NCBI GenBank assembly: GCA_016802295.1
Contig: JAESIW010000020.1
Location: 4,131,710-4,195,709 of the forward strand
Source of the DNA: Brachionus rotundiformis
Lineage: Eukaryota > Rotifera > Eurotatoria > Ploima > Brachionidae
Reading direction: 5' to 3'
DNA length: 64,000 nt
Below are positions 46,137 through 57,127 of this stretch, in pieces. The notes beneath the pieces are model-generated. The model searched no databases. It saw only the letters and a list, made by a program, of their open reading frames with translations, and was not told the origin of the DNA. How positions within the stretch are numbered: position 1 is the first letter of the stretch; each line of letters begins with the position of its first letter. The position numbers were made by a program, and so were the translations under genes.

Positions 46137-48865
46137 GATAAGAAATTGGAAAATAAATTTTTGTGATTTTTAAAGTTAAATTTGAATTTTAATATAAGTT
46201 TCTATTTTGTTTAACTTTATTTTATTTCGATCATTTTGTTTAAATTTTTATATAAAATCGTTAACAATTTTTTCCTAAATCTACGTTTAAAAAAGTATCT
46301 TATAATTATGATATCTACAGCTTAATTTGTTCATAATAAAATTTCTATCAATATAAAAAAAGGTGGTTTATTTTTTGTGTCTGATTAAATAGCTGTTTAT
46401 TAAATCTTTTCTTGATCATTTTGAGTTTTTTTTAGTAAAAATAATTTTATAATAGATTTATTTGATTGATAAAAAGACACTTCTTTGTCTTTATAACGAG
46501 CAAAATTTAATTAACAATGTCTCAAAAATGTTCATCATGGTTTCTTAATTTAATGAATTCTTAGTTTTAATTTTTATTGATTTAAAATAAAGCTTTAATT
46601 AAAATAGATACATAACTATAGCAAAATACTTTAAGACAAGAAATTAATACAAGTTTTAGTTTATTTTTTTTTTAAATTTAGTTAATCAAATAGATTTTCA
46701 TTCAATTTATTTTAGTTCTTTATTATTAATTCCCTGTATCATCCACTTAATAGGCGCTGTTAATGAGTACACAAATCCTCTCTTCTATGACGGAGAAAAA
46801 GAAAAAATTAGATAAATAAGTAAACAAACACAATTAAGTGAAAATTACTTTTAAAATTGTAGTCTGTAATTTTTAAAAAATAAAGGACTTACTAAATTCT
46901 TCTTGTCTTAAGCTTAATCTTTTTTTTTCATCGCTAAAAATGACGGTATTTTTGAAATAAATAAATAAAACGAATGACGATATTTTGTAAAAGGACGGTT
47001 TGCACGTATTTTCACATCAAGATATTGATCTTATTTACACGTCCTAATAAATTAGAATTCTTGTGTGTAAAAAATATGATTTTATTTTCTTTCCAAATTG
47101 TCTCATTCCATAGATATACGTACTCAAAGTAAGGATACTTAAAAAATGCATTTTTTTTTAGCAAGAAAATCTCAAGAACTAAACACTAGACAAAATACAT
47201 CGAATACAATTATGAAAGAGCATAAAGTCTAGTTTATAGTGCATTATCAAAATTTAATAAAATTTTTTTTAAGAGTGAGATATTTTGATTCAAAGTTTTT
47301 GTTAGTTTTTGTACTTTGACGTTTTTTTTAAGGGTATCCCCAACCGAATTTCAAAAAATTAAGTTCAAATTCGAATTTAGCATTTAAGAATTTACTTAGA
47401 TACAAATTTTCATGATGTTATGGCAAAAAATGACTGAAAAAAATTGAATTAAAATATAAAAAACAAAAAAAAAATGCTTTTTTAAACTTTTTTTCATAGA
47501 AAATTTATATTTTTTCTCAAAAAATTCAAAAAAACTGTTTGACATCTTTTTTCAATATTCCAAAACCGTTTTCCTAGTTTTATTTAATTCATTTTAGAAT
47601 AAAAAATGCCCAAAACTATTGAAAAATTAAAAAAAAAAAAATAATACACATTATTTTTAAAATAAATCTTCAAAATTCTTAATTTTGTATTTAAAAATAG
47701 GCACTCAATTAATTAATATAATTTAGAGTTAAAATAATCAAAAAATTAAAGCAAAAAAGTTTTAATAACAATTTTTTTTAAAAGGCTAAGACAATTTGTT
47801 TGGTAGATTGATCATTTTCTTTTATTTAAATCTAGGAAAAATTTCATTCAAGATGCAAGCTTTCAAATCATGAAATATGTTTTAGTGAAATATATTATCA
47901 AATTTTAAAAGTGAATACAAGAAGTTTATATTCTTAAAAAACGAAACTTCTATCATTAGCTATTAGCGGGATTTAAGAATTAATGTTAAATTTTTAAGTA
48001 CTTGCTGACAGTCATTTATAAATTTTTATCTAATTTAATTGCAGTTTATTCTATCTTCCATAGATTAATTTGATAGTAAGAAAAAATTAATTTTTTTTAA
48101 TTTATCTTTTTTATAGTTTCGAATTGATATTTTAGCTAAAAAATTATATCTCTAGGAACAGGCGCAAAAATTTTAATTCAGTGTTAATAAACTTAAGAAT
48201 CAAGTCAATTTAAATGATTAGCCAAGTTTTAAAAAATAATAATTTTATTCATTTCAGACATTTTTATAAGCATCTAAAAAGAAATCATTTTCTATTTTAA
48301 TTGTTCCAAATGACTGCGGTCTTAAGACCAAAATCCCTAAATTTTTAGTTAGTTCTTTTAGACTTTTTGATCTCTCTTAAGTAAAGTAATTCAAATTTTT
48401 ACGTTTATAGATAGTGTCTTTCTAAAAGCATAAAAATAGGTAATCAAAAGCAAATAAAATGCTAAGATTGCGTAATTATCACATAATATGAGCTAAAATT
48501 TTGATATCATAGCTGCCTTAAGAGATAAAATAGATTTTGCATCATCATAAATTAACATTTTGTTAGGCATATTTTATTCCTTTGCCCAAATTTCAAGACA
48601 TTTGATCGAACAACCCCAAAATCGAAGTTAGATACTCAAGCCATGGAGTTTAAAAGTTGAACTAAATTTCAGCTCATATTCATAAATTACATAAATAATT
48701 TCAACAAAAAATCCAAAGTTTAATTTCAAAAACATAAAAAATAAATCAAAATCACTAGTTGAACATATGACTTTGAATTTTAGTTTATATATTCTCCTAG
48801 TGGTGGTTGTTGTGTTCTTAAAATCAAATAAAGAAATTAAGTTGAGTTGAGTTGCCTCTATTTTA
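46137..48865. other. Intergenic, 2.7 kb, nothing seen
   Basis: Between divergent MRG15 and BCKDK. AT-rich with several A/T homopolymers. No exon, inverted repeat or RNA gene that I can support. Confidence 0.55.
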
Positions 48866-48937
48866 ATGAGCAGAAAAAGCTGGACTCAAAATGACCAAGC
48901 ACTTGATACCATCATCCAAGCTTTACGCAAATCTTAA
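48866..48937 (+). promoter_or_regulatory. Out-of-frame upstream ORF overlapping the BCKDK start
   Basis: ATG 48866 opens a 23-codon frame that ends at TAA 48935-48937, past the BCKDK ATG at 48891 in another frame. If included in the mRNA it should depress BCKDK translation. An acceptor-like CAG at 48871-48873, after a T-rich run, would remove this ATG if used for leader trans-splicing. Confidence 0.5.
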
Positions 48938-50384
48938 ACTTGCAAACCCGGTTGCATTTAGACAGGCGTCCAATGTAACTCCAACCTACAATGACGATTA
49001 CATTGGTAAAATAATAAAAAAAAAGAACCAGCATGTGAACTATTCATCCATGATTGAGCAGCAGGCCAGTTCCTACTATGCCAAAAAGAGGACAGATCTT
49101 TCCGAGTCTAAGGAAAGACTCACGACCATAAGCTATTTTTATGCGGATCCGGAGATAGACAAAGCTACTGAAAAGCCGCAGACCCGCCTGAATCCAATGA
49201 CCATGATGTACATGGGCGTCTCGGACAACAATTCTCATCTCTTAAGAAGTGCCAATTACTTGCGCAATGAACTTCCAGTTCGACTTGCTCACATGATAAA
49301 AGAATTGCGCAATCTTCCTTTTATAGTCGCTTGTCATCCATCAATTTTGGAAATACACGAACGCTGTATTAAAACATTTCGCCAATTTGACCAATATGAC
49401 AAGGAGATTAAAAATTTTGAGTCAGAAAAAGGCTTCAACAATTTGGTTTTCAATATGCTTGAAATGAACAAGGACTTGTTGGCGCTTTTGTGCGAAGGAT
49501 TCAAAGACACACGTCGCTACATCAGCAATGAGACATTCATCAAGGCTCATTTGAACAAAATTTTGTCCACTCGCCTAGGTCTGCGACTGCTATGTGAGCA
49601 CCATTTAGCCCTGAACAAGCAGTCAAATTTGCACAAATCAGTTCTATCCAATGACATCATAGACATGTTCGACACCAAAACAACCAACAATGACAACTTT
49701 TACAGCACTTACTTGCCATCAAACAGTGGTGACAGTAACAACAACATAAGTGCAAGAGATGAAGAATGGGTTGGCATTATTCATCAAAAATTTTCACCTA
49801 AAAAACTAATAGACACATCTGCCAAGCTGGTTACCAAATTGTGTATGGAAAAATATGGTGTAGCGCCCAAAGTTAAGATAGACGGCCACATAAATTCCCA
49901 TTTTCCATATTTACCATTGCCATTGGAGTACATAATGCCAGAATTGTTGAAAAATTCATTCCGTGCCACGACCGAAAACCATCGATATTCGACCAATTTG
50001 CCAGACGTATGCGTCACAATAGCAATTAATGAAAAAGACTTTATATTTCGTATCAGAGATCGAGGAGGTGGTATACCGCACAGTTTGGAAGATAAGATAT
50101 TTAATTACCACTTTTCGACATCAAGTGAAAACACCAAAGACTCGTGTGATGGTGGTCGGGACTCTTTTGTCAATGATTGCATGAATCCGTCCGGATTTGG
50201 TATGATGTGTCAGACGTCTGGACTGGCAGTGATGCATGGCTATGGCTTTGGGTTGCCAACTTCGAAAGCCTATGCTGAGTATTTGGGCGGCTCACTGTCA
50301 TTTCAAAGCATGCAAGGCATCGGATGTGACTTTTATTTAAGATTGAGCTTGTTCGACATAGAACCACAAGTTGTTCGTATTTAA
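48891..50384 (+). CDS. BCKDK: Branched-chain alpha-ketoacid dehydrogenase kinase, mitochondrial
   Basis: This kinase phosphorylates and shuts off the branched-chain keto acid dehydrogenase complex. A single exon of 497 residues (human 412). N-terminal regulatory helical bundle: LNPMTMMYMGVSDNNSHLLRSANYLRNELPVRLAHMIKELRNLPFIVACHPSI. GHKL ATPase motifs: PELLKNSFRAT (N box), IRDRGGGIPHS (G1), GFGLPTSKAYAEYLGGSL (G2), and the conserved QGIGCDFYLRL end. PDK and BCKDK are related; HLLRSANYLRNELPVRLAHMIK and LGLRLLCEHHLAL favour BCKDK. The extra length is an N-terminal extension and two Asn/Ser-rich inserts (after HHLALNKQ and before MNPSGFGM). The base composition is less AT-rich than its neighbours. 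Confidence 0.94.
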   Translation: MTKHLIPSSKLYANLKLANPVAFRQASNVTPTYNDDYIGKIIKKKNQHVNYSSMIEQQASSYYAKKRTDLSESKERLTTISYFYADPEIDKATEKPQTRLNPMTMMYMGVSDNNSHLLRSANYLRNELPVRLAHMIKELRNLPFIVACHPSILEIHERCIKTFRQFDQYDKEIKNFESEKGFNNLVFNMLEMNKDLLALLCEGFKDTRRYISNETFIKAHLNKILSTRLGLRLLCEHHLALNKQSNLHKSVLSNDIIDMFDTKTTNNDNFYSTYLPSNSGDSNNNISARDEEWVGIIHQKFSPKKLIDTSAKLVTKLCMEKYGVAPKVKIDGHINSHFPYLPLPLEYIMPELLKNSFRATTENHRYSTNLPDVCVTIAINEKDFIFRIRDRGGGIPHSLEDKIFNYHFSTSSENTKDSCDGGRDSFVNDCMNPSGFGMMCQTSGLAVMHGYGFGLPTSKAYAEYLGGSLSFQSMQGIGCDFYLRLSLFDIEPQVVRI

Positions 50385-51535
50385 TATTTTGATGTTTTTA
50401 ATTTTTTGTATTTCTGTATATGTGTTGGGAGATTTGTTAAATGTTTATAGTTTTAGCTCTTCAACAATCCGTTCAATCTGACGTGATTAGAGAGTTTATA
50501 GTTCATTTCCTTATGTATATAATTAGAGTGCATTTTGGAAAAATCACTTTGATACGGTACTTCTTCTTCAGGCAGTTTAAATAAAACCGTATATCTCAAA
50601 ATAATAGAAAATTCTATATGTATTCATACTTTTTATTTAATGGGAAAAAATATTTTCAATTATTTATGAATAGTAAATAAATTTTAAAAAATTGATCGAC
50701 TTTTTAGTTTAAAATTATCAACAATTAATTTTTTAGATATTGAATTTTAATAAAATTTGTCACATTTTTATAAGAAAATATTAAAATTAAACTGTTAAGT
50801 ATTAAGTCTTTTCTACAGTCATTAATTACTCTAAATCTTGATTCAACAAAAATTAAAATTTGCTCAATTGAGCATCGAATTATCTTATCTTAAAATATAT
50901 ATTTTTAAGTTGTTGATTTTGATCTGATGATCTGATAACTTCAATTTAGCGATAAGATAGTATTTTGCGTTGTTTAAATGTGTGATTTTCACCAAAACCA
51001 TTTATTTTCATATATAATTGTTAAATTTCTTAAAATGATGATAAATTTAAATTTTGTATAATAAATTTTTGAATAAAATTTTGAAGACAAGCATTACATT
51101 TTATTTATTTATTTTTTATTTCTTTTTTAATTTAGTAATGCGCAAATTAAAACAAAAAATTAGCAAAAAAAGTTATTTACATTTTTTTTTGATAATAACA
51201 TAACTTATAAATAACAATTTTTTCCTAACCATGAAATTACCAAACTACTTGATTTTTACTTTACTTATTTCTATTCGATTTTCTGATTTATTTATTAATT
51301 TATTAATATTATAGAATAAATTTGATCAATTTTAAAAAATTTAAATAATTAAAAATTTATGGAAAAATACATTTTTATTGGAAAACCAAATAAGTCTAAA
51401 TTTTGAAAACTATTATTTATTTTATTTAAAAGACTTAAGAATTGGTTTTTTAAAATTTCTAATTAAATTTTCAAAAAATTCTTCAGAAGTTTATAAAAAG
51501 CGAGTTAAATATAAATATAGAGTGTATAAATAAAA
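50385..51535. other. Intergenic between convergent BCKDK and the aldo-keto reductase
   Basis: AT-rich 3'-flanking DNA. Nothing seen. Confidence 0.5.
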
Positions 51536-52432
51536 TTAAAGCTTTTTGGTAATATCATCTATATATTTAGTTTCTTCTTCAGTTAGAATAACATCCAGGC
51601 TAGATACAGAATCTTCAATTGATGATATTTTGCTTGCACCAGGAATTGGTAAAACACAAGGTGATTTTTGTCTCAACCAAGCTAAAATTAATGAATATAT
51701 TGAACAATTCTTGTTTGCCGCTAAATCACATAATGGTTTAATATTTAATAATTGTTTGTAACGATATCCTCCACCAACAGGACTCCAAGGTAAAAATATC
51801 AAATTTTTCCTTTCACAATATTCCAAAACTCCGTCGAATTCAGGATTTCGATGCCAAGGGTTATGCTGATTTTGAACAGATACAATTGGGACTATTTTCA
51901 TTGCTCGTTCGATTTGCTCTACACTAAAGTTTGATACTCCTACATGTTTGATTAGACCCATGTCTACGGCCTCTTTTATTGGAACAAATGTAGACTCAAT
52001 TGGATATTTTGGATCAACTGCATGCAATTGCCATAATGGAATAGGATAAAAACCTCCTAAAGCTTCGAAACTCTCTTTGATTGTGCGTCTAATATGATTT
52101 GGTTCACCATGTACAACCCAATCTCCATTTGGTCTTAATAGACCACCTTTAGTGGCAACAACCACTTCTTGAACCGAGTTCACAGAGCCGCCAAAATCTC
52201 CTTTATAAGTAGAAAGCGCTTTGGCAATTAATTTTTCATTATGGTGCTTATCGTTTTCATCCAAACAATAGGAATCAGCAGTATCAATAAAATTAACACC
52301 CAAGTCAAGTGTTCGATGTATGACTTGTATTGCTTGGTCCTCAGGAGGTCTTCTACTCAAAGATAATGGCATTGCTCCTAATCCAATCGCACTGATCCTT
52401 ATTCCAGTGTTAGATAATGTTTTAAACCTCAT
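51536..52432 (-). CDS. Aldo-keto reductase, bacterial-like
   Basis: A single intronless exon of 298 residues, a complete (beta/alpha)8 NADPH-dependent reductase. The catalytic tetrad is visible: Asp50 and Tyr55 (FIDTADSYCLDEND), Lys95 (VVATKGGLLRPNG), His137 (WQLHAVDP). Cofactor-side blocks KHVGVSNFSVEQIERA, SVQNQHNPWHR and VLPIPGASKISSIEDS are typical. The N-terminal MPLSL...RPPEDQAIQVIHRTLD with DTADSYCLDENDKHHNE, and the SPVGGGYRYKQL stretch, recall cyanobacterial and other bacterial AKRs more than animal AKR1 enzymes. Horizontal transfer is possible but untested. The substrate is unknown. A TTTAAAG acceptor-like site lies 14 bases before the ATG, so it has probably been fitted to the host's expression. 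Confidence 0.88.
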   Translation of the reverse strand: MRFKTLSNTGIRISAIGLGAMPLSLSRRPPEDQAIQVIHRTLDLGVNFIDTADSYCLDENDKHHNEKLIAKALSTYKGDFGGSVNSVQEVVVATKGGLLRPNGDWVVHGEPNHIRRTIKESFEALGGFYPIPLWQLHAVDPKYPIESTFVPIKEAVDMGLIKHVGVSNFSVEQIERAMKIVPIVSVQNQHNPWHRNPEFDGVLEYCERKNLIFLPWSPVGGGYRYKQLLNIKPLCDLAANKNCSIYSLILAWLRQKSPCVLPIPGASKISSIEDSVSSLDVILTEEETKYIDDITKKL

Positions 52433-52819
52433 TTTATTTAATCGATCTTTAAATTTAAATTAAAATTAAGTAATTGAAAAAAAATTAATTTTAACATTAG
52501 ATTTGATGCATCCATTAAAGTATATATTAAAGTAAAATATTCAAAAAATGTACATATAATTATTATATAAGTGCAGATTTATTTAAAAATAAAGTTTCCA
52601 AAATAGATATGGGAATGTTATCATTAGGATTATTTTGAAATAAATGATTTTTTGATTTTTAAATTTAAATTGATTACAAAATTATTTTTAAAATAAATAT
52701 ATTGGAAATAAAATTAAATATAATCTGAAACTAGGCAAAAATTTAAAATCAATTGAATAAAAAATCTTTAAGACATATATTTTTAAATATTTTATACAAA
52801 AAATAAATTATAGTGAGTT
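52433..52819. other. Divergent promoter region
   Basis: 387 bp of AT-rich DNA between the starts of the aldo-keto reductase (-) and a small membrane protein (+). No element is definable. Confidence 0.45.
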
Positions 52820-53149
52820 ATGTTGAGTAAAGCCTATTTTAAACTATTCTATGACTCCAATAAAGAATCAGTTCTTCAAATATTATTCAATGTAATCGCC
52901 TATTCGTGTCTATTATGGATACTTATAATGATTTTGTCTCTTATTCGAGTTATTCTTTACCTAACAACGATAATCTCAGCACTCTACGGATTTAAGTATT
53001 TTTTCAATCGATCAGAAAAGTTCAGAAAATTTACCAAACCAATCGGAAGTGGATTTATTTTTATTCTTAAAAATATGCTGGCAAAATTTTATTCTTTAGA
53101 AATTAATGATGAAAAATCAAACAATATAAAAGATAGCACTACTCATTAG
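52820..53149 (+). CDS. Small putative membrane protein, unknown
   Basis: A 109-residue frame with a Met start and a TATAG acceptor-like site six bases upstream. Residues about 19-60 are strongly hydrophobic and could form one long or two short membrane helices (VLQILFNVIAYSCLLWILIMI, then VILYLTTIISALYGF). The C-terminal half is basic, then acidic and polar. No domain recognised. The stop region overlaps the last 11 bp of the convergent CLHC1 coding sequence, so both coding ends share 53139-53149. Composition and length make a real gene likely but not certain. Confidence 0.55.
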   Translation: MLSKAYFKLFYDSNKESVLQILFNVIAYSCLLWILIMILSLIRVILYLTTIISALYGFKYFFNRSEKFRKFTKPIGSGFIFILKNMLAKFYSLEINDEKSNNIKDSTTH

Positions 53150-56100
53150 TTTCCTCTTCTTCCAAAATATGTTGATTATTAATTTGCTTTTCGTCTCTAG
53201 CTAATTCTAGAGGTTCTTCAATTAAAGGCTCTTGGATCACTTCTTTTATTTTATTTTTGATTGTATTGGTTTTAGAGTTTTTCTTTTTAGATCTAATCGA
53301 ATACAAATTTTGAAATTGATCACGTGACTTAATTGCTGTTTCTTTAGTGAATTGTTCTTCATCTTGAGCCAAGAATGAAAATTTGACCAAAGTTTCATAT
53401 GATGTTTTTAATTTTTTCATTTCTTCAATTTTGGCTTCATCTAATTAATAATTTATTTTTAATTTTTTATCTAAATTAATCTTATTTTTCAACAAAAAAA
53501 AACCTTTAGAAATTTTAATAATTTGATCCTTGAGAAATTTAAGTCCGTTTTCAGGTTGATCACTATCTAGTAGAATTGAAACAATATGATCGATTGGTAC
53601 TGGATTATTTTCTTTGGCCTTTGTTTTCCAATCTTAATTTTTTTAGAATACAAATAAAGAAAAATTACTAGATTGTCAACTATCAAATTAGCAAATTCGA
53701 TAGAGGGCGAACTTTTGAATATCTTTAGCCAGTCTTGTATATTATGATGCATTTCTTTATCTTTTAAAATCATATCAAACATTGCTGTATATCGACCTTT
53801 TCGAATTTTTAATTATATTATCTTAATAATTATTAAGTCTCTAACTAGTCACTAGTATTAAAATATCTCTCATATTTAAAAAAAAATTATAAAATTAATA
53901 TGTATTAAAATTCGGAATTTATCTTTATATTATAAATTTCCTAAATAATTACTACTCAAATAAATGACCAGTTAGGTTTTACCATTTACCCAATTTGGCA
54001 AGGCACAAAGCAGCTCTGGATATTGCATTGCATTCATTGTAAACAAAAAGAGCTAATTCAATTGAATTTTTGGGATTTTTATAATTTAATTTGGAATAAT
54101 CTTCGATACATTTTCCAGCCTCGATTGAAAAAGCTAATCTGTAAAAAGAATTTATTTAAGACTTTTATCATGATTAAATATATAATTGAACTTTTTTAAT
54201 GCTATCCATCTAGATAATGTCTCTAGTTTATTGTACTTAAGAGCAATTTTGATGCATTCAATAGAAATGGTCTCATCAGGTTTAAATTGATTGTTTGCTG
54301 AATCAATCAGTGCTTCGCAGTAAACCATCAATGGGTCACTTTTGGCATCCATCTCATTTTTTTCGCTTATATCTTTGAACAATCCTGATTAAAAAATATT
54401 ATGTATCTAATTATTAAACCAACTTTTGAATCGATACAATGTTTCTATATTTCTTAAGATGTTTTTCGGACTTGCTACAGCAAAATAAGCTGCATCAATG
54501 TATTTTTCATTTTCGAATAAGTCATTAAATTTCTCAATGTGATCCAAAATTATCTCTGCTTCTTGTTCAAGACCTAAATCTTCTGAATTATCTAATTCAT
54601 CTTCATATTTTTCTATGAAATTTTATAAGATTAAAAGTTGAAGATTAATTTGAATTTTTTTTAAATTACGATTGTATTGCTTTGTCAAATTGCTTAAAAT
54701 GCACCCAGAAAGTGCATCTTGTAAACTAGAGTATTGAGTTTTATTATCATAATAATCTTTGGCAGCGGTAGTGGCAAGTCTGTACAATTGAAGCTTATTT
54801 CTTATAGAATTGCTTTCGATTTTTGTTTCGTCTCTCGTTTTTATTTTTTTCATTAAATGCATCTAAAGCAATAAATTATTTTAAATTGAAAATTAATAAA
54901 TTTTTACTTCAAGGTCCTTTTTTTGCTGCTTATTGGAATATTTTTCTGCTTGTGCAGTGCTTAATTCTTTTATTTTATGCTCGACTTCTTTTAGTAAAAA
55001 GTCCAAATGAACCAAATCAGTTGTTTTGTCCAAACTTAGGCCTTTTAAAAATATCAATTTATAAGATAAAAGAAATCTTCATACCTGATAGAACAATTTT
55101 TTTATTTTCTTCCTGGTCTGATTGCTTCTTTTCTTTGGCAATCAAAAATTCAAACTTGTTCGTATTTTTTTTTGGACGAAATTTCTCATTTTTTTCAATT
55201 AAATCTTCTAATTTTTGCTCAAGCTCTTGACTCTCAAGTTTTGTTCTTTTCAGCCTATTTTTACATTATTTTATAAAAAATAATCTCAATTTTAACATTA
55301 TATTTACTTTTCTAAAATTTCTATTTTTCCCAATTCTAAATTGGAAATAGTTTCCGGATAAAATTCAGATTTTTTCAATTCATCTAATTTTTCTTGTATA
55401 TCAATATTCTGATTTTCAAAAACATTTATACAAAATTCATAACCTTTTTTGATATCGATGAGCAGATTTCGATAAACTTGAACATAGTTAATTATCTTAG
55501 GTAAATTAAAAATTTAAAATAAAATTATTTCTTACACTCTTTGAGTGTCTTAAATGAAGTTTCATCTTTAAATTTTAATTAAATTTTAAAATAATTTTTT
55601 TTTATACATAATACTTAAGTTGATGTCTTTTATAACGATAAAATAAATATTTTTTTTAATTTTTTCCTTTTAGTAGTAGTAGTAGTAAATAATACTGCGA
55701 CCCTATTGGGTTAAGCTTCTTCGAAGCTATGGCAGTAAATTAGACTGTTTCTTGAGCCATTTGTCCAGGTTAATTTTGAAATTAATGATTGATTCGGAAT
55801 TGACGAAGTACTGAGGTAGACTATTCCAGACATTAACTACTCGATTTGTTAAAAAATGATATCGTTGCATGCAACTTTTCACATCTTCTCTAACTATACA
55901 TTTGTAATGTCTTCTTAAGCTATACGACTGGTTTCGAGAAAAATTAATACCATTTTCAAAATTGATAATTTCGTATCTTTTAATAACTTTAAAAAGTTGG
56001 ATTAAGTCCCCTCTCATCCTTCTAACTTTGAGATCAGTTAAATTTAGTATTTCAAGTCTTTTAGAGTAGTCAAATTTTCGAAGTGAAGGGATTATTTTTG

Positions 56101-56984
56101 TCATTCTTCTTTGTACTTTCTCGATTTCAAAAATATCTTTTTCAAGAAATGGACACCATGAACTAATGGCAAACTCTAAATGAGGTCTAACCAGTGCTGT
56201 GTAGAGCATTCTCAATGTATCAATGTTTAAATTTCTGAAACTTTTTCTAATCATAGCTAAAATACGATTTCCTCGACTCGTGCAATATTTTACTTGGTTA
56301 GTCCATTTCAAGTCACTTTGAATATATACACCTAAATCTTTTTCGAGAATTGTTTTAGATAAATTCTTTGTACCGTATCTGCTAAAAATGATATAGTTAA
56401 ACACAGGATTTTTTGAGCCAACATGCATTACATTACATTTTTCAATATTCAAATCCAAAGCCCAAGTAAGTGACCAGCTTGAAATTGAGTCTATATCTTT
56501 TTGAAGTACGAGATTGTCCTGGGAGCTTTTAATTACAGACAAAACTTTAGTATCATCGGCATATTTTTCACATTTATTAACTAAACGAGTCGAAAGATCG
56601 TTTATAAATATCAAAAATAATAGAGGTCCTAATACTGAACCTTGAGGTACTCCGCTGGTTACATCTAACCAACTTGACATGGATGAACCCAAAATAAGAC
56701 AAATATTTTTTTAAAATAATTAGACAAATATTTTTTTAAAATAGCTTAACCCAATAGGGTCGCAGTATTATTTATTTACTACTACTAATATGATAGCATC
56801 TTCAATTCATATTAATTATTAGATCAAAAATTTTTACCTTGTTAAAAGCTTCTCTGAAAATTAAAAACCGACATCGTTTATCATCAGGAGCAGCTTTTAT
56901 TTCTAATAGACTCAATTCTTCATCAATAAACTTTTTCACTTGAGATACAAATATATCATCATTTAAATTGTTTCCATTTTCCAT
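53139..56984 (-). CDS. CLHC1: Clathrin heavy chain linker domain-containing protein 1-like
   Basis: Eleven exons (minus): 56838-56984, 55308-55495, 55085-55254, 54908-55041, 54670-54862, 54424-54612, 54192-54384, 53990-54138, 53669-53796, 53504-53618 and 53139-53440. All junctions are in phase and the total is 635 residues (human about 586). The N-terminal half is a coiled coil (RTKLESQELEQKLEDLIEKNEK). The second half is a helical-repeat region like the clathrin linker: EKYIDAAYFAVASPKNILRN, SDPLMVYCEALIDSA, CIKIALKYNKLETLSRWIALK and SRAALCLAKLGRYTAMFDM. The tail is charged. Exon 10 begins at an inner AG (53619-53620) because the first AG breaks the frame. A 30-nt in-frame candidate microexon lies at 55536-55565. 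Intron 1 hosts a LINE. The role is unknown, with ciliated/testis expression in mammals. The family call is good but not certain. Confidence 0.75.
55671..56700 (-). mobile_element. 5'-truncated non-LTR retrotransposon (CR1/Jockey-like LINE) in CLHC1 intron 1
   Basis: An open frame of 321 codons at 55727-56692 encodes the back half of a reverse transcriptase: VTSGVPQGSVLGPLLFLIFINDL, the catalytic YADDTK box, KCNVMHVG, then KDLGVYIQSDLKWTNQVKY and a C-terminal region ending RVVNVWNSLPQYFVNSE...LDKWLKKQ. The endonuclease and the front of the RT are missing, so it is 5'-truncated. The frame has no stops, which suggests a recent insertion. The 3' end is (minus-strand sense) GCTTAACCCAATAGGG, then a TACTACTAC microsatellite at 55671-55686. 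The apparent Met start is an artefact of truncation. Confidence 0.92.
56697..56786 (+). mobile_element. Inverted second copy of the LINE 3' tail, with 25-bp tandem duplication
   Basis: From about 56743 the plus strand carries the same 3'-terminal sequence as the LINE (GCTTAACCCAATAGGG, then CGCAGTATTATT, then TACTACTA), but in the opposite orientation. The two tails face outward, forming a perfect inverted repeat of about 30 bp (55688-55717 against its complement). Just before it, a 25-bp unit starting AGACAAATATTTTTTT is tandemly duplicated (56697 and 56722). Confidence 0.8.
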
Positions 56985-57127
56985 TTTAAAGGCAACTAAA
57001 TATTATGGGTAAATAATTAAAAGAGTTTTTGGGTTACTAAGGAAAAAAAATTAAGTCAGATTTATTTTAACAATTGTTTTTAAAATAAAACAGGAAAAAA
57101 CAAACAATATTAACTTCAAAAAATAAT

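Noticed and set aside
53567..53668. Reading CLHC1 straight through its exon 9 donor, or using the first AG (after TTAAG) for exon 10
   Set aside because: Both lead to a frame that stops at 53567. The inner acceptor before GCC restores a long frame and gives a typical 50-nt intron.
56690..56692. Met at the start of the reverse-transcriptase frame as a real initiation codon
   Set aside because: It lies just before the conserved VTSGVPQGS block and marks the truncation point of the element, not a gene start.
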